Assembly: GCA_035762345.1 (NCBI GenBank) | Contig: DASTPE010000086.1 | Location: 1 to 14,006 of the forward strand | Reading direction: 5' to 3' | Length of the DNA: 14,006 nucleotides | DNA from: SCGC-AG-212-J23 sp035762345 | GTDB lineage: Bacteria > Pseudomonadota > Gammaproteobacteria > Burkholderiales > SG8-39 | Shown: positions 1-5,119 of the stretch, piece after piece | How the letters are laid out: every line of letters starts with the position of its first letter | Numbering within the stretch: position 1 is the stretch's first letter | The notes under the pieces: model-generated | What the model was told of the DNA's origin: nothing | Database searches by the model: none | The model's input: the letters and a program-made list of their open reading frames with translations, nothing else | Translations under genes and position numbers: made by a program

Positions 1-425
1 GCTGCGATCTTCATGCCGTGCGATTGCCGCGCGACGTAGGCCGAGAGCGCCTCCATCTCGGAGGCCTGGTCGGCGCTGCCGAAGACGCGCTTGGTCGCTT
101 CCTCGCGGCTGCGGCCTTGCAGCGTCGTCATGCAATGCAGGAGCCGGGTTTCGAGGTCCATCACCCGGTCGACGTCCTTGAAGTAGCGCGGCAGCGCCGC
201 GTAGGCCCCCTTCAGCACGCCGGGACCCTTGCCCAGGTCGCATTGCTCGAGCGAGGCGTTCTTCGGCCCCTGCTTTTTCTTCCACAGCTCCTCGCCGCCC
301 AGCTCGAACAGCTCCACCGGGCTGCCCTCGGCGGTCATGCGCTGGTAGTCGGCGAACGGCGATTTCTGCTGAGCGAGCGCCGGCGCGAACATCAGCACCG
401 CCGCGCCCGCGAGTGCGCGCTTCAT
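1..425 (-). CDS. soxA: SoxA, c-type cytochrome subunit of the SoxAX complex (N-terminal part, cut by window edge)
   Basis: SoxAX is a periplasmic cytochrome complex that oxidatively couples thiosulfate to the C-terminal cysteine of SoxY (L-cysteine S-thiosulfotransferase) in the Sox pathway. About 141 residues are visible. A signal peptide (about residues 1-18, ending APALA before QQ) is followed by the SoxA-typical stretches NASLEQCDLGKGPGVLKGAY and LPRYFKDVDRVMDLETRLLHCM. No CxxCH is seen in this part: the region that carries the first haem in dihaem SoxA has lone cysteines at about 62 and 98, which suggests the monohaem type. The C-terminal haem domain and catalytic cysteine lie beyond the left edge. 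The start is set by a strong ribosome site directly upstream. It follows soxZ by 14 bases and is clearly in one operon with soxYZ. Confidence 0.93.
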   Translation of the reverse strand, partial: MKRALAGAAVLMFAPALAQQKSPFADYQRMTAEGSPVELFELGGEELWKKKQGPKNASLEQCDLGKGPGVLKGAYAALPRYFKDVDRVMDLETRLLHCMTTLQGRSREEATKRVFGSADQASEMEALSAYVARQSHGMKIA

Positions 426-439
426 CCTCCTCCTCCTTC
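426..439 (-). promoter_or_regulatory. Strong ribosome binding site of soxA
   Basis: Read on the minus strand the sequence is GAAGGAGGAGGAGG followed at once by the soxA ATG. It holds repeated GGAGG registers. The 5'-most AAGGAGG sits six bases from the start codon, an ideal distance. It fills nearly the whole soxZ-soxA gap, so soxA probably has no promoter of its own. Confidence 0.8.
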
Positions 440-736
440 TCAGGCGACCGCGGTTTCGGTCTTGTTCGTGTCGCCCTTGTTGTCGAGCCAGCTCACTTCG
501 ATCCTGTCGCCCTTCGCGCCGCCCTTGAGACGGAACGAGAACACCGGGTTGCGCGACACCGCCTGGCTGATCTGGCCCTCGATCACCGTCTTGCCGTTCA
601 CCTTCACCGTGACGTTCTGGATGAAGTGCGGCTGGCCCTTGGTCTGCTGCTCGGTCGCCATGGGGTGGGTCATCAGCACGCGCACGTCGGTATAGCCGCC
701 CGCGAGCGTGGCTCTCATTTTCATCGGTCCCGCCAT
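440..736 (-). CDS. soxZ: SoxZ, sulfur-carrier complex subunit
   Basis: SoxZ is the partner of SoxY. The SoxYZ heterodimer carries the sulfur intermediates of thiosulfate oxidation in the periplasm. The 98 residues match the usual family length and show the family features: start MAGPMKMRA, the stretch VRVLMTHPMATEQQTKG, a central PHFIQNVTVKVNGK strand pair, and an Ig-like beta-sandwich pattern ending near SWLDNKGD. There is no signal peptide, as expected, because SoxZ is thought to be exported together with Tat-targeted SoxY. Its ATG lies one base after the soxY stop, and the ribosome site GGAGG is inside the last codons of soxY, so translation is probably coupled to give equal amounts of both subunits. 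Confidence 0.96.
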   Translation of the reverse strand: MAGPMKMRATLAGGYTDVRVLMTHPMATEQQTKGQPHFIQNVTVKVNGKTVIEGQISQAVSRNPVFSFRLKGGAKGDRIEVSWLDNKGDTNKTETAVA

Positions 737-737
737 G

Positions 738-1181
738 TCAGCCTCCGCACCCGCCGATGGTCACCTTGATCTCCTTGGTCGCCTGGTAATGCCTGCCGCC
801 CGCCGTGGCCACCACGCGCACGTCGGAGGTCTCGCCCATCTTGGCGTTGATCTTGACGAAGGGCAGCGCGCCCTCCATGAAGTCGAACTTCGCCACCAGG
901 GGAAAGGGGTTCTTCTCCACCAGCACCGCGAGCGACGTCGTCCCCGGGATGTTGCTCGTCACCTCGATCGGCACCACCGCGCCGTTCTCGGCGATCTGCG
1001 GCGCCTCGATCACGATGCCGCCGCTCGCCTCCGCGCTCGGCGTGCCGAGGCTCTTCATCGCCTCGGCGCTCGTCCGCGACGAAAACGCCGCCTTGTTCCA
1101 CGCCGCGAGCGCAGCCACGGGCTTGAGCAGTCCGGCGAGAACCAGCGCGGCCGCGCCCTTCAGCAGCCCTCTACGTTCCAT
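738..1181 (-). CDS. soxY: SoxY, sulfur-carrying subunit of SoxYZ
   Basis: SoxY carries thiosulfate-derived sulfur on a cysteine in its flexible C-terminal arm while SoxAX, SoxB and SoxCD work on it. The protein has 147 residues and ends in GGCGG, the diagnostic swinging arm, with the carrier cysteine at residue 145. The N-terminus ERRGLLK followed by a hydrophobic stretch to about residue 26 (ALA) is a twin-arginine signal, the known export route of SoxY. The middle (GIVIEAPQIAENGAVVPIEV, then a KFDFMEG stretch) is the family's Ig-like domain. AAGGAG lies five bases before the ATG. It is the third gene of the minus-strand operon, 37 bases after the DsrE-family gene and one base before soxZ. 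Confidence 0.96.
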   Translation of the reverse strand: MERRGLLKGAAALVLAGLLKPVAALAAWNKAAFSSRTSAEAMKSLGTPSAEASGGIVIEAPQIAENGAVVPIEVTSNIPGTTSLAVLVEKNPFPLVAKFDFMEGALPFVKINAKMGETSDVRVVATAGGRHYQATKEIKVTIGGCGG

Positions 1182-1218
1182 CGTTTCTCCTTACCCCAAA
1201 AACTCGAGATTGGACATT

Positions 1219-1644
1219 TTAAGGCTTGAGATACGCGTAGCCCTCTTTTTGCTGTAGCCGCGTCACCTCGGCGACGCCGGAGGGCACCCAGGTCACGTAC
1301 TCGATGAACTGGTCCTTGGCGAGCTTGCGGTTGCGCAGCGTGATCTCGCAGACGTCGAATTGCACGCCGCGCTGCTTGAGCTGTTCCACCAGGTCCTCGT
1401 ACTTCGCGCCGTTCTTGTCTTTGGCGCCCTTCATGAGGAAGTCAACTCCGAGCGCGTGCGTCACCACCACGATCTTCGCGTCCGGGTTCACTTCGAGGTG
1501 ATTGCCGATGTTGCGCAGCCCGTTCGACGCCTGGGCGAGGCCCTCGTTGACGTGGTAGACGACCTTGTCCTGCTTGCCGCCCATCGCGACGCAGCCGGCC
1601 ACGAGGACCGCCGCCATCACTGACATTAACCGCCTGCGGATCAT
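1219..1644 (-). CDS. DsrE-family putative lipoprotein in the sox operon
   Basis: The 141-residue protein has the DsrE/DsrF-like pattern: VVYHVNEG near the start of the fold (28-35), an asparagine-rich helix (GLRNIGNHLEVNPDAKIVVV, 42-61), VTHALGVDFLM, and a cysteine at 99 in GVQFDVCEITLRNR, where DsrE/TusD-type proteins place their sulfur-carrying cysteine. The first 18 residues have a basic start, a hydrophobic core and a lipobox VAGC (Cys18). Valine after the cysteine argues against inner-membrane retention. It would therefore be periplasmic and membrane-anchored, unlike the cytoplasmic Dsr/Tus proteins. The start is chosen from GAGAGGAGAT about five bases upstream and from the signal peptide. 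Lying directly before soxY, it may be a sulfane-sulfur carrier or a SoxYZ partner; that role is inferred. Confidence 0.82.
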   Translation of the reverse strand: MIRRRLMSVMAAVLVAGCVAMGGKQDKVVYHVNEGLAQASNGLRNIGNHLEVNPDAKIVVVTHALGVDFLMKGAKDKNGAKYEDLVEQLKQRGVQFDVCEITLRNRKLAKDQFIEYVTWVPSGVAEVTRLQQKEGYAYLKP

Positions 1645-1679
1645 GGCAAATCTCCTCTCTCGAAGCACATCAATTGTAT

Positions 1680-2549
1680 CTATTGCTTGATTAGGCCCGC
1701 GATGAAGCGTGCCGCGCGGGCGAGCGAGTCCTGCGCCGCGAGGTCGTCGGCGAGGGTGCGCACCTCGGGCGGCCGGAAGTCGAAGCCGCGCCCCACACCG
1801 GGGTAGACGATCACCCGCGCGTCGCGCTTCTTCGCCTTTAGCGAGTCGATGCCCGCGAGGATCGGGCGCACGCGCTGGTACTGCTCGTGCTCGCCGAGGA
1901 ATACGAGCACCGGGACGCGCAGCTCGTCGACCTCGGGCGCGTACTGGTAGACCTGCATGGCCTCGGGCGCCTCGGGATGCTGCCAGTGCGGGTAGTAGGA
2001 GATATAGCACGCGGTCTTCGCCTGCCTGCCTTTGGTGACGAGCGCCTTGAGCGCGTAGTAACCGCCGCGCGTGTGCGATACGACGCAGGTCTTCGCCTGG
2101 CTGCCCGCCTCGGGCAGCGCGAGCGCGAAGTCAATGGCGAGCGCCGCATCATCCTCGAGCACGGGATCGTGGCGCACGGGCATCTTGTCGATGAGGCGGC
2201 CGCTGAAGAGATCGGGCGCGACCACGGTGAAGCCGCGCGCCGCCAGGCGCAGCGGCACCAGCCGCGTCAGCTCGTCGAGCCCGCGCCGCCCGTGCAGGAA
2301 CACCACCACCGGAAATTTCCCCGCGGAAAAAATCTCCACCGGAATTTCCACCTCGCCGTTGCGGTAGCTCGCCGTGCGCGCGCGCACCGCGTGGTTCGCG
2401 GGCGTGGCGATGCGGCCGCGCTCCCACCAGTCGGCGTCCCACCACCACTTGTCTTCGTCCTGCGGAAAGCGGATCGTCGCCCACGGCTCGTGCGCCGCCC
2501 CGGCCGCGGAAGCGGCCAGCGCTAGAATCAAGCCCGCGAAGACTCGCAT
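1680..2549 (-). CDS. Exported alpha/beta-hydrolase of the dienelactone hydrolase type with altered catalytic residues
   Basis: The 289-residue protein has a signal peptide (about 1-19, ending AAGAA) and a tryptophan-rich stretch, DEDKWWWDADWWERG (31-45). A DLH-like alpha/beta-hydrolase core follows: VVVFLHGRRG (81-90, oxyanion region), RGFTVVAPDLFSGR (105-118), the nucleophile-elbow equivalent VVSHTRGGYYAL (156-167), VPVLVFLGEHEQ (212-223) and VIVYPGVGRGFDF (246-258). Where the family has Cys or Ser, Asp and His, this protein has Thr160, Glu220/Glu222 and Arg254, so ordinary hydrolase chemistry is doubtful. It is the first gene of the minus-strand operon that includes soxYZA, 35 bases ahead of the DsrE-family gene. 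The start gives a clean signal peptide, and its ATG overlaps the ATG of the divergent thioredoxin gene. Its role in sulfur oxidation is unknown. Confidence 0.8.
   Translation of the reverse strand: MRVFAGLILALAASAAGAAHEPWATIRFPQDEDKWWWDADWWERGRIATPANHAVRARTASYRNGEVEIPVEIFSAGKFPVVVFLHGRRGLDELTRLVPLRLAARGFTVVAPDLFSGRLIDKMPVRHDPVLEDDAALAIDFALALPEAGSQAKTCVVSHTRGGYYALKALVTKGRQAKTACYISYYPHWQHPEAPEAMQVYQYAPEVDELRVPVLVFLGEHEQYQRVRPILAGIDSLKAKKRDARVIVYPGVGRGFDFRPPEVRTLADDLAAQDSLARAARFIAGLIKQ
2523..2528 (+). promoter_or_regulatory. Possible -10 element (TAGAAT) of the thioredoxin gene
   Basis: TAGAAT differs from TATAAT at one base and lies 19 bases before the thioredoxin ATG, which would give a leader of about 13 bases. 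I see no convincing -35 box at the right distance. The element lies inside the 5' end of the divergent hydrolase gene. The same hexamer occurs before two other genes in the window. Confidence 0.3.
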
Positions 2550-3057
2550 GGCTAATTCAATCACAGATGCATTCGTGAAGCTGCTCCTCGCACTCGTGCT
2601 GGCGTGCGCCGCGGTTGCCGCGCATGCGAGGGAGGTACCGGAGTGGTTCGCCGAGACCATGCTCGACGCACGCGAGGAGGCGTCGGACGCGGCGAAGCAG
2701 GGCAAGCGGCTGATGCTTTACTTCTGGCTCGAGGGCTGCCCGTACTGCGAGCGCATGACGAGCGTTACGTTCCGCGACCCGGCGGTGCTCGAGCGGCTGA
2801 AGCGCTCCTTCGTCCCGGTGGGACTGAACATCCGCGGCGACCGCGACATCGCTTGGACCGACGGCGCCACGCTCACGGAAAAGCAGTTGGCGGCGCGGCT
2901 CCAGGTGCGCGGCACCCCGACCATCGTGTTCATGGACGGGAAAGGAGAGATCGTGCTGCGCCGCGTGGGGTATGTCGAGCCGGCGCAGTTTGCGCGCTTG
3001 CTGGACGGGCTCAGCATTGCTCCCACGGCAGCCCTTCGAAGCGCCAGCCCCCGATAG
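2548..3057 (+). CDS. Periplasmic thioredoxin-fold protein with CPYC motif (SoxW-like)
   Basis: The 169-residue protein has a signal peptide (about 1-27, ending AAHA) and one thioredoxin-like domain. The redox motif is GCPYCERM (Cys64, Cys67), and the cis-proline loop is RGTPTIVFMDGKGEI (Pro124). The pattern matches thioredoxins of sulfur-oxidation loci (SoxW, and similar DsbD-helper proteins), which keep SoxY or other periplasmic thiols reduced. Its position next to soxYZA supports this, but substrate and electron donor are not visible. The ATG overlaps the divergent hydrolase ATG (shared CATG at 2547-2550). A GTG at 2575 could also start it and would leave a compact signal peptide. The last 47 bases overlap the convergent rhodanese gene, so the C-terminal tail after about residue 152 is not family-typical. 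Confidence 0.87.
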   Translation: MANSITDAFVKLLLALVLACAAVAAHAREVPEWFAETMLDAREEASDAAKQGKRLMLYFWLEGCPYCERMTSVTFRDPAVLERLKRSFVPVGLNIRGDRDIAWTDGATLTEKQLAARLQVRGTPTIVFMDGKGEIVLRRVGYVEPAQFARLLDGLSIAPTAALRSASPR

Positions 3058-3406
3058 TGTTGCGCTGGTGCGCCGAGTTGAGCGGCCCCTCGAAGCCGTG
3101 GCTCACGTTGTAGACGCGCTGGAAGCCGTGGCGCTCGAGCTCCTCGCCCGCCTCCTGCGAGCGGTTGCCGCTGCGGCAGATCAGCACGATCGGGCGCAGC
3201 GCGTGGTTGGTTCCGGCGAGCTTCTTCACCTGGCCGATGAAATGCGGGTTCACTTCCCAGTCGGGCCCATCGTTCCACGAAACGTGCAGCGCGCCTACCG
3301 CGTGGCCGACGAAGAGGTATTCCATCTCGCTGCGGCAGTCGATGAAGAGCGCATCCGCGTTCTTCTGCAGGAACTGCTGCGCTTGCTTGGGCTCGAGGTG
3401 CTCCAT
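3011..3406 (-). CDS. Single-domain rhodanese (sulfurtransferase)
   Basis: This is a 131-residue rhodanese domain without signal peptide, so probably cytoplasmic. Rhodaneses move sulfane sulfur through a persulfide on the active-site cysteine. The active loop CRSGNRS is at 77-83 (Cys77). Other family marks are FIDCRSEMEYLFVGHAVGALHVSW (21-44) and the C-terminal GWRFEGLPW (120-128). The domain is complete. Sox loci often carry such proteins, and it could handle sulfur reaching the cytoplasm; the exact substrate cannot be read from sequence. No clear ribosome site precedes the ATG. A minus-strand CATAAT lies about nine bases upstream, so a very short leader or leaderless transcript is possible. 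Its 3' end overlaps the thioredoxin gene by 47 bases. Confidence 0.92.
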   Translation of the reverse strand: MEHLEPKQAQQFLQKNADALFIDCRSEMEYLFVGHAVGALHVSWNDGPDWEVNPHFIGQVKKLAGTNHALRPIVLICRSGNRSQEAGEELERHGFQRVYNVSHGFEGPLNSAHQRNTIGGWRFEGLPWEQC

Positions 3407-3432
3407 GATGCGTATTATGACAAGAATGGCCT

Positions 3433-3639
3433 ATGGATACGGTAGAGCTGAAGGTTGAAGGCATGGATTGCGAGGGTTGCGTGAAGAGCGTCACGCGCAT
3501 GCTTTCCGCGGTGTCCGGGGTCTCGGCAGTCGAGGTCTCGCTCGCCGAGGCCCGTGCCCGGGTGACCTACGATCCGGCCAAGGCGGGCCTCGCGGACTTC
3601 AAGCGGGCGGTGGAGCGCGCCGGCTACACGGCGCCATGA
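3433..3639 (+). CDS. Heavy-metal-associated (HMA) domain protein, CopZ-like
   Basis: The 68-residue protein is a single HMA domain with the ferredoxin-like beta-alpha-beta pattern. It has the metal-binding motif GMDCEGC (residues 10-16, Cys13 and Cys16) and the usual end AVERAGYTAP. Such proteins bind Cu(I) or similar soft metals and pass them to P-type ATPases or cuproproteins; no ATPase is present here. The protein has no signal peptide and is probably cytosolic. No strong ribosome site is seen, but TATTAT at 3414-3419 could be a -10 box with a leader of only a few bases. Its stop codon overlaps the start of the next gene (ATGA), so the two are translationally coupled. Confidence 0.9.
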   Translation: MDTVELKVEGMDCEGCVKSVTRMLSAVSGVSAVEVSLAEARARVTYDPAKAGLADFKRAVERAGYTAP

Positions 3640-4040
3640 AACAGACGCTCAAGAAGGATCTATCGTTTTCAAAAAGCCTGGTCGTCGACGAGTCTCGCTG
3701 CATCAGCTTCATGGGCAAAGAAGGCATGGTGTATGCGACGCCGCGCATGGTGAGCGACGTCGAGTACGCCTGCCGCGACTTCCTGCTGCAGCACCTCGAT
3801 GCGGGCGAGGACTCGGTCGGCGCGCACGTCTCAATCGATCACTTGGCTGCGACTCCCATGGGTTTGAAGGTGACGATCGAAGGCCGGGTCGAGGAGGTCG
3901 ACCGGCGCAAAGTGGTATTCGCCTTCTCGGTGAAGGATCCGATCGAAGAGGTCGGGCACGGCAAGCACATCCGCTTCGCGGTGGAGACCGCGAAAACCTT
4001 CGACCGCCTCAAGGCGAAGCGCGCCAAGGCCGGGCTCTAG
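3636..4040 (+). CDS. Hotdog-fold thioesterase of the fluoroacetyl-CoA thioesterase (FlK) type
   Basis: The 134-residue protein has the FlK-like hotdog pattern: MVYATPRMVSDVEYACRDFL (31-50), LDAGEDSVGAHVSIDHLAAT (54-73), then LKVTIEGRVEEVDRRKVVFAF and GHGKHIRFAV. FlK of Streptomyces cattleya uses Thr42, Glu50 and His76; here Thr35, Glu43 and His69 fall at exactly the same spacing, so the catalytic set looks intact. Relatives are widespread in bacteria that do not make fluoroacetate, so the substrate is more likely another short acyl-CoA. The stretch of the first 30 residues is slightly longer than in close relatives. Its ATG overlaps the HMA gene stop. A functional link with metal binding is not obvious. 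Confidence 0.85.
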   Translation: MKQTLKKDLSFSKSLVVDESRCISFMGKEGMVYATPRMVSDVEYACRDFLLQHLDAGEDSVGAHVSIDHLAATPMGLKVTIEGRVEEVDRRKVVFAFSVKDPIEEVGHGKHIRFAVETAKTFDRLKAKRAKAGL

Positions 4041-4052
4041 CTCGGGTCCGAG

Positions 4053-4058
4053 TAGAAT
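4053..4058 (+). promoter_or_regulatory. Possible -10 element (TAGAAT) of the RND operon
   Basis: TAGAAT ends seven bases before the GTG start of the membrane-fusion-protein gene. If it is the -10 box, transcription would start at or next to the start codon and give a leaderless mRNA, which fits the absence of a ribosome site there. No good -35 box is visible. Confidence 0.3.
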
Positions 4059-4065
4059 CCGGGCG

Positions 4066-5118
4066 GTGCGTCTTGCCGTCGCCTTGCTGCTCTTCGCTCT
4101 CGCTCCTGCGTTCGCTCAGCAGCCTGGAAAGCCTTCGGCTGCGCTCCCAGTCAAGGCGGTTCCGGCGAAGCTCGCGCGCACGGTGATCGAGACCGGCGCG
4201 ATCGGCACCCTGCGTGCCGACGAGGCGGTCATGATCCGGCCCGAGATCGCGGGGCGCATCGACCGCATCGCGTTCGATGAGGGGCAGCGCGTGAAGAAGG
4301 GCGCGCTCCTTGCGACGCTCGATGCCGCCGAGACGCGCGCGCTGGTTGCGTCGTCGCGGGCGCAGGCCGGGCTCGACAAGCAGCGCATGGAGCGCGCCGC
4401 CGACCTGCAAAAAAAGGGCTTCATCAGCCAGCAGGCGCTCGACGAGATGCAGTCCAACTACGCGCGCTCGGCCGCCAAGCTGCGCGAGGACGAGGCGAAG
4501 CTCGCGAAGAGCGAGATCCGCGCGCCGTTCTCCGGCGTCGCGGGGCTGCGCCAGGTGAGCGAAGGCGCCTACGTCGCCGCCGGGACCGATATCGCCCGGC
4601 TGGAGAAGATCGACCAGCTCAAGCTCGACTTCCGCGTCCCGGAGACCTACCTCGCCCAGCTCAAGTCCGGGCTTGCGGTGAGCATAGGGGTGGACGCGTT
4701 TCCGCAGGCGAGCTTTCCCGGCAGCATCTACGCGATCGAGCCGGCGGTGGACGAGCAGACGCGTACCGTGCTCGCGCGCGCGCGCGTCGCCAACCCGCAG
4801 CTCAGGCTCCGGCCCGGCATGTTCGCGCGCGTGCAGCTCACCCTCGGGGTGCGCGAGAACGCGGTGTGGATTCCCGAGGAGGCCATCGTGCCGCGCGGCC
4901 AGGACAGCTTTGTATGGCGCGTGACGGACGGCAAGGCCGAGCTGGTGCCGGTGCAGACCGGCACACGCAAGGTCGGTGAAGTGGAAATCATGAAGGGCGT
5001 TGCTGCAGGCGACATCGTCGTCACCGAAGGCTCGCAGCGGCTCGTCCCCGGCATGCAGGTCTCGATCATCCCGAGCGCCAAGCCGGCGGCAGCCATCCCA
5101 GGGAAGAAAGGCGGCTAG
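4066..5118 (+). CDS. RND efflux periplasmic adaptor (membrane fusion protein)
   Basis: The 350-residue protein is the periplasmic adaptor of a tripartite RND efflux pump, joining the inner-membrane pump to an outer-membrane channel. It has a signal peptide (about 1-17, ending PAFA before QQ) and no lipobox cysteine. It then shows the lipoyl half-motif IRPEIAGRIDRIAFDEGQRV (57-76), a coiled-coil hairpin (about 87-145), the second lipoyl half SEIRAPFSGVAGLRQVSEGA (about 148-167), a beta-barrel domain (LKLDFRVPETYLAQL) and a membrane-proximal domain (VWIPEEAIVPRG to the end). The start is GTG, chosen for the signal peptide. The length is close to the family norm. It is one base ahead of the pump gene. 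No substrate can be assigned. Confidence 0.93.
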   Translation: MRLAVALLLFALAPAFAQQPGKPSAALPVKAVPAKLARTVIETGAIGTLRADEAVMIRPEIAGRIDRIAFDEGQRVKKGALLATLDAAETRALVASSRAQAGLDKQRMERAADLQKKGFISQQALDEMQSNYARSAAKLREDEAKLAKSEIRAPFSGVAGLRQVSEGAYVAAGTDIARLEKIDQLKLDFRVPETYLAQLKSGLAVSIGVDAFPQASFPGSIYAIEPAVDEQTRTVLARARVANPQLRLRPGMFARVQLTLGVRENAVWIPEEAIVPRGQDSFVWRVTDGKAELVPVQTGTRKVGEVEIMKGVAAGDIVVTEGSQRLVPGMQVSIIPSAKPAAAIPGKKGG

Positions 5119-5119
5119 C

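Noticed and set aside
18..695. Plus-strand open frames across soxA and soxZ
   Set aside because: Antisense to soxA and soxZ, which carry clear family motifs and ribosome sites; the translations look random.
1645..2010. Extended minus-strand frame upstream of the DsrE-family gene
   Set aside because: The extra stretch is an Arg/Ala/Gly shadow of the hydrolase gene; the lipoprotein signal and ribosome site fix the start at 1644.
4773..4786. Seven CG dinucleotides in a row, a possible Z-DNA tract
   Set aside because: It lies in the adaptor gene and encodes ordinary Ala-Arg residues; expected now and then in GC-rich coding DNA.
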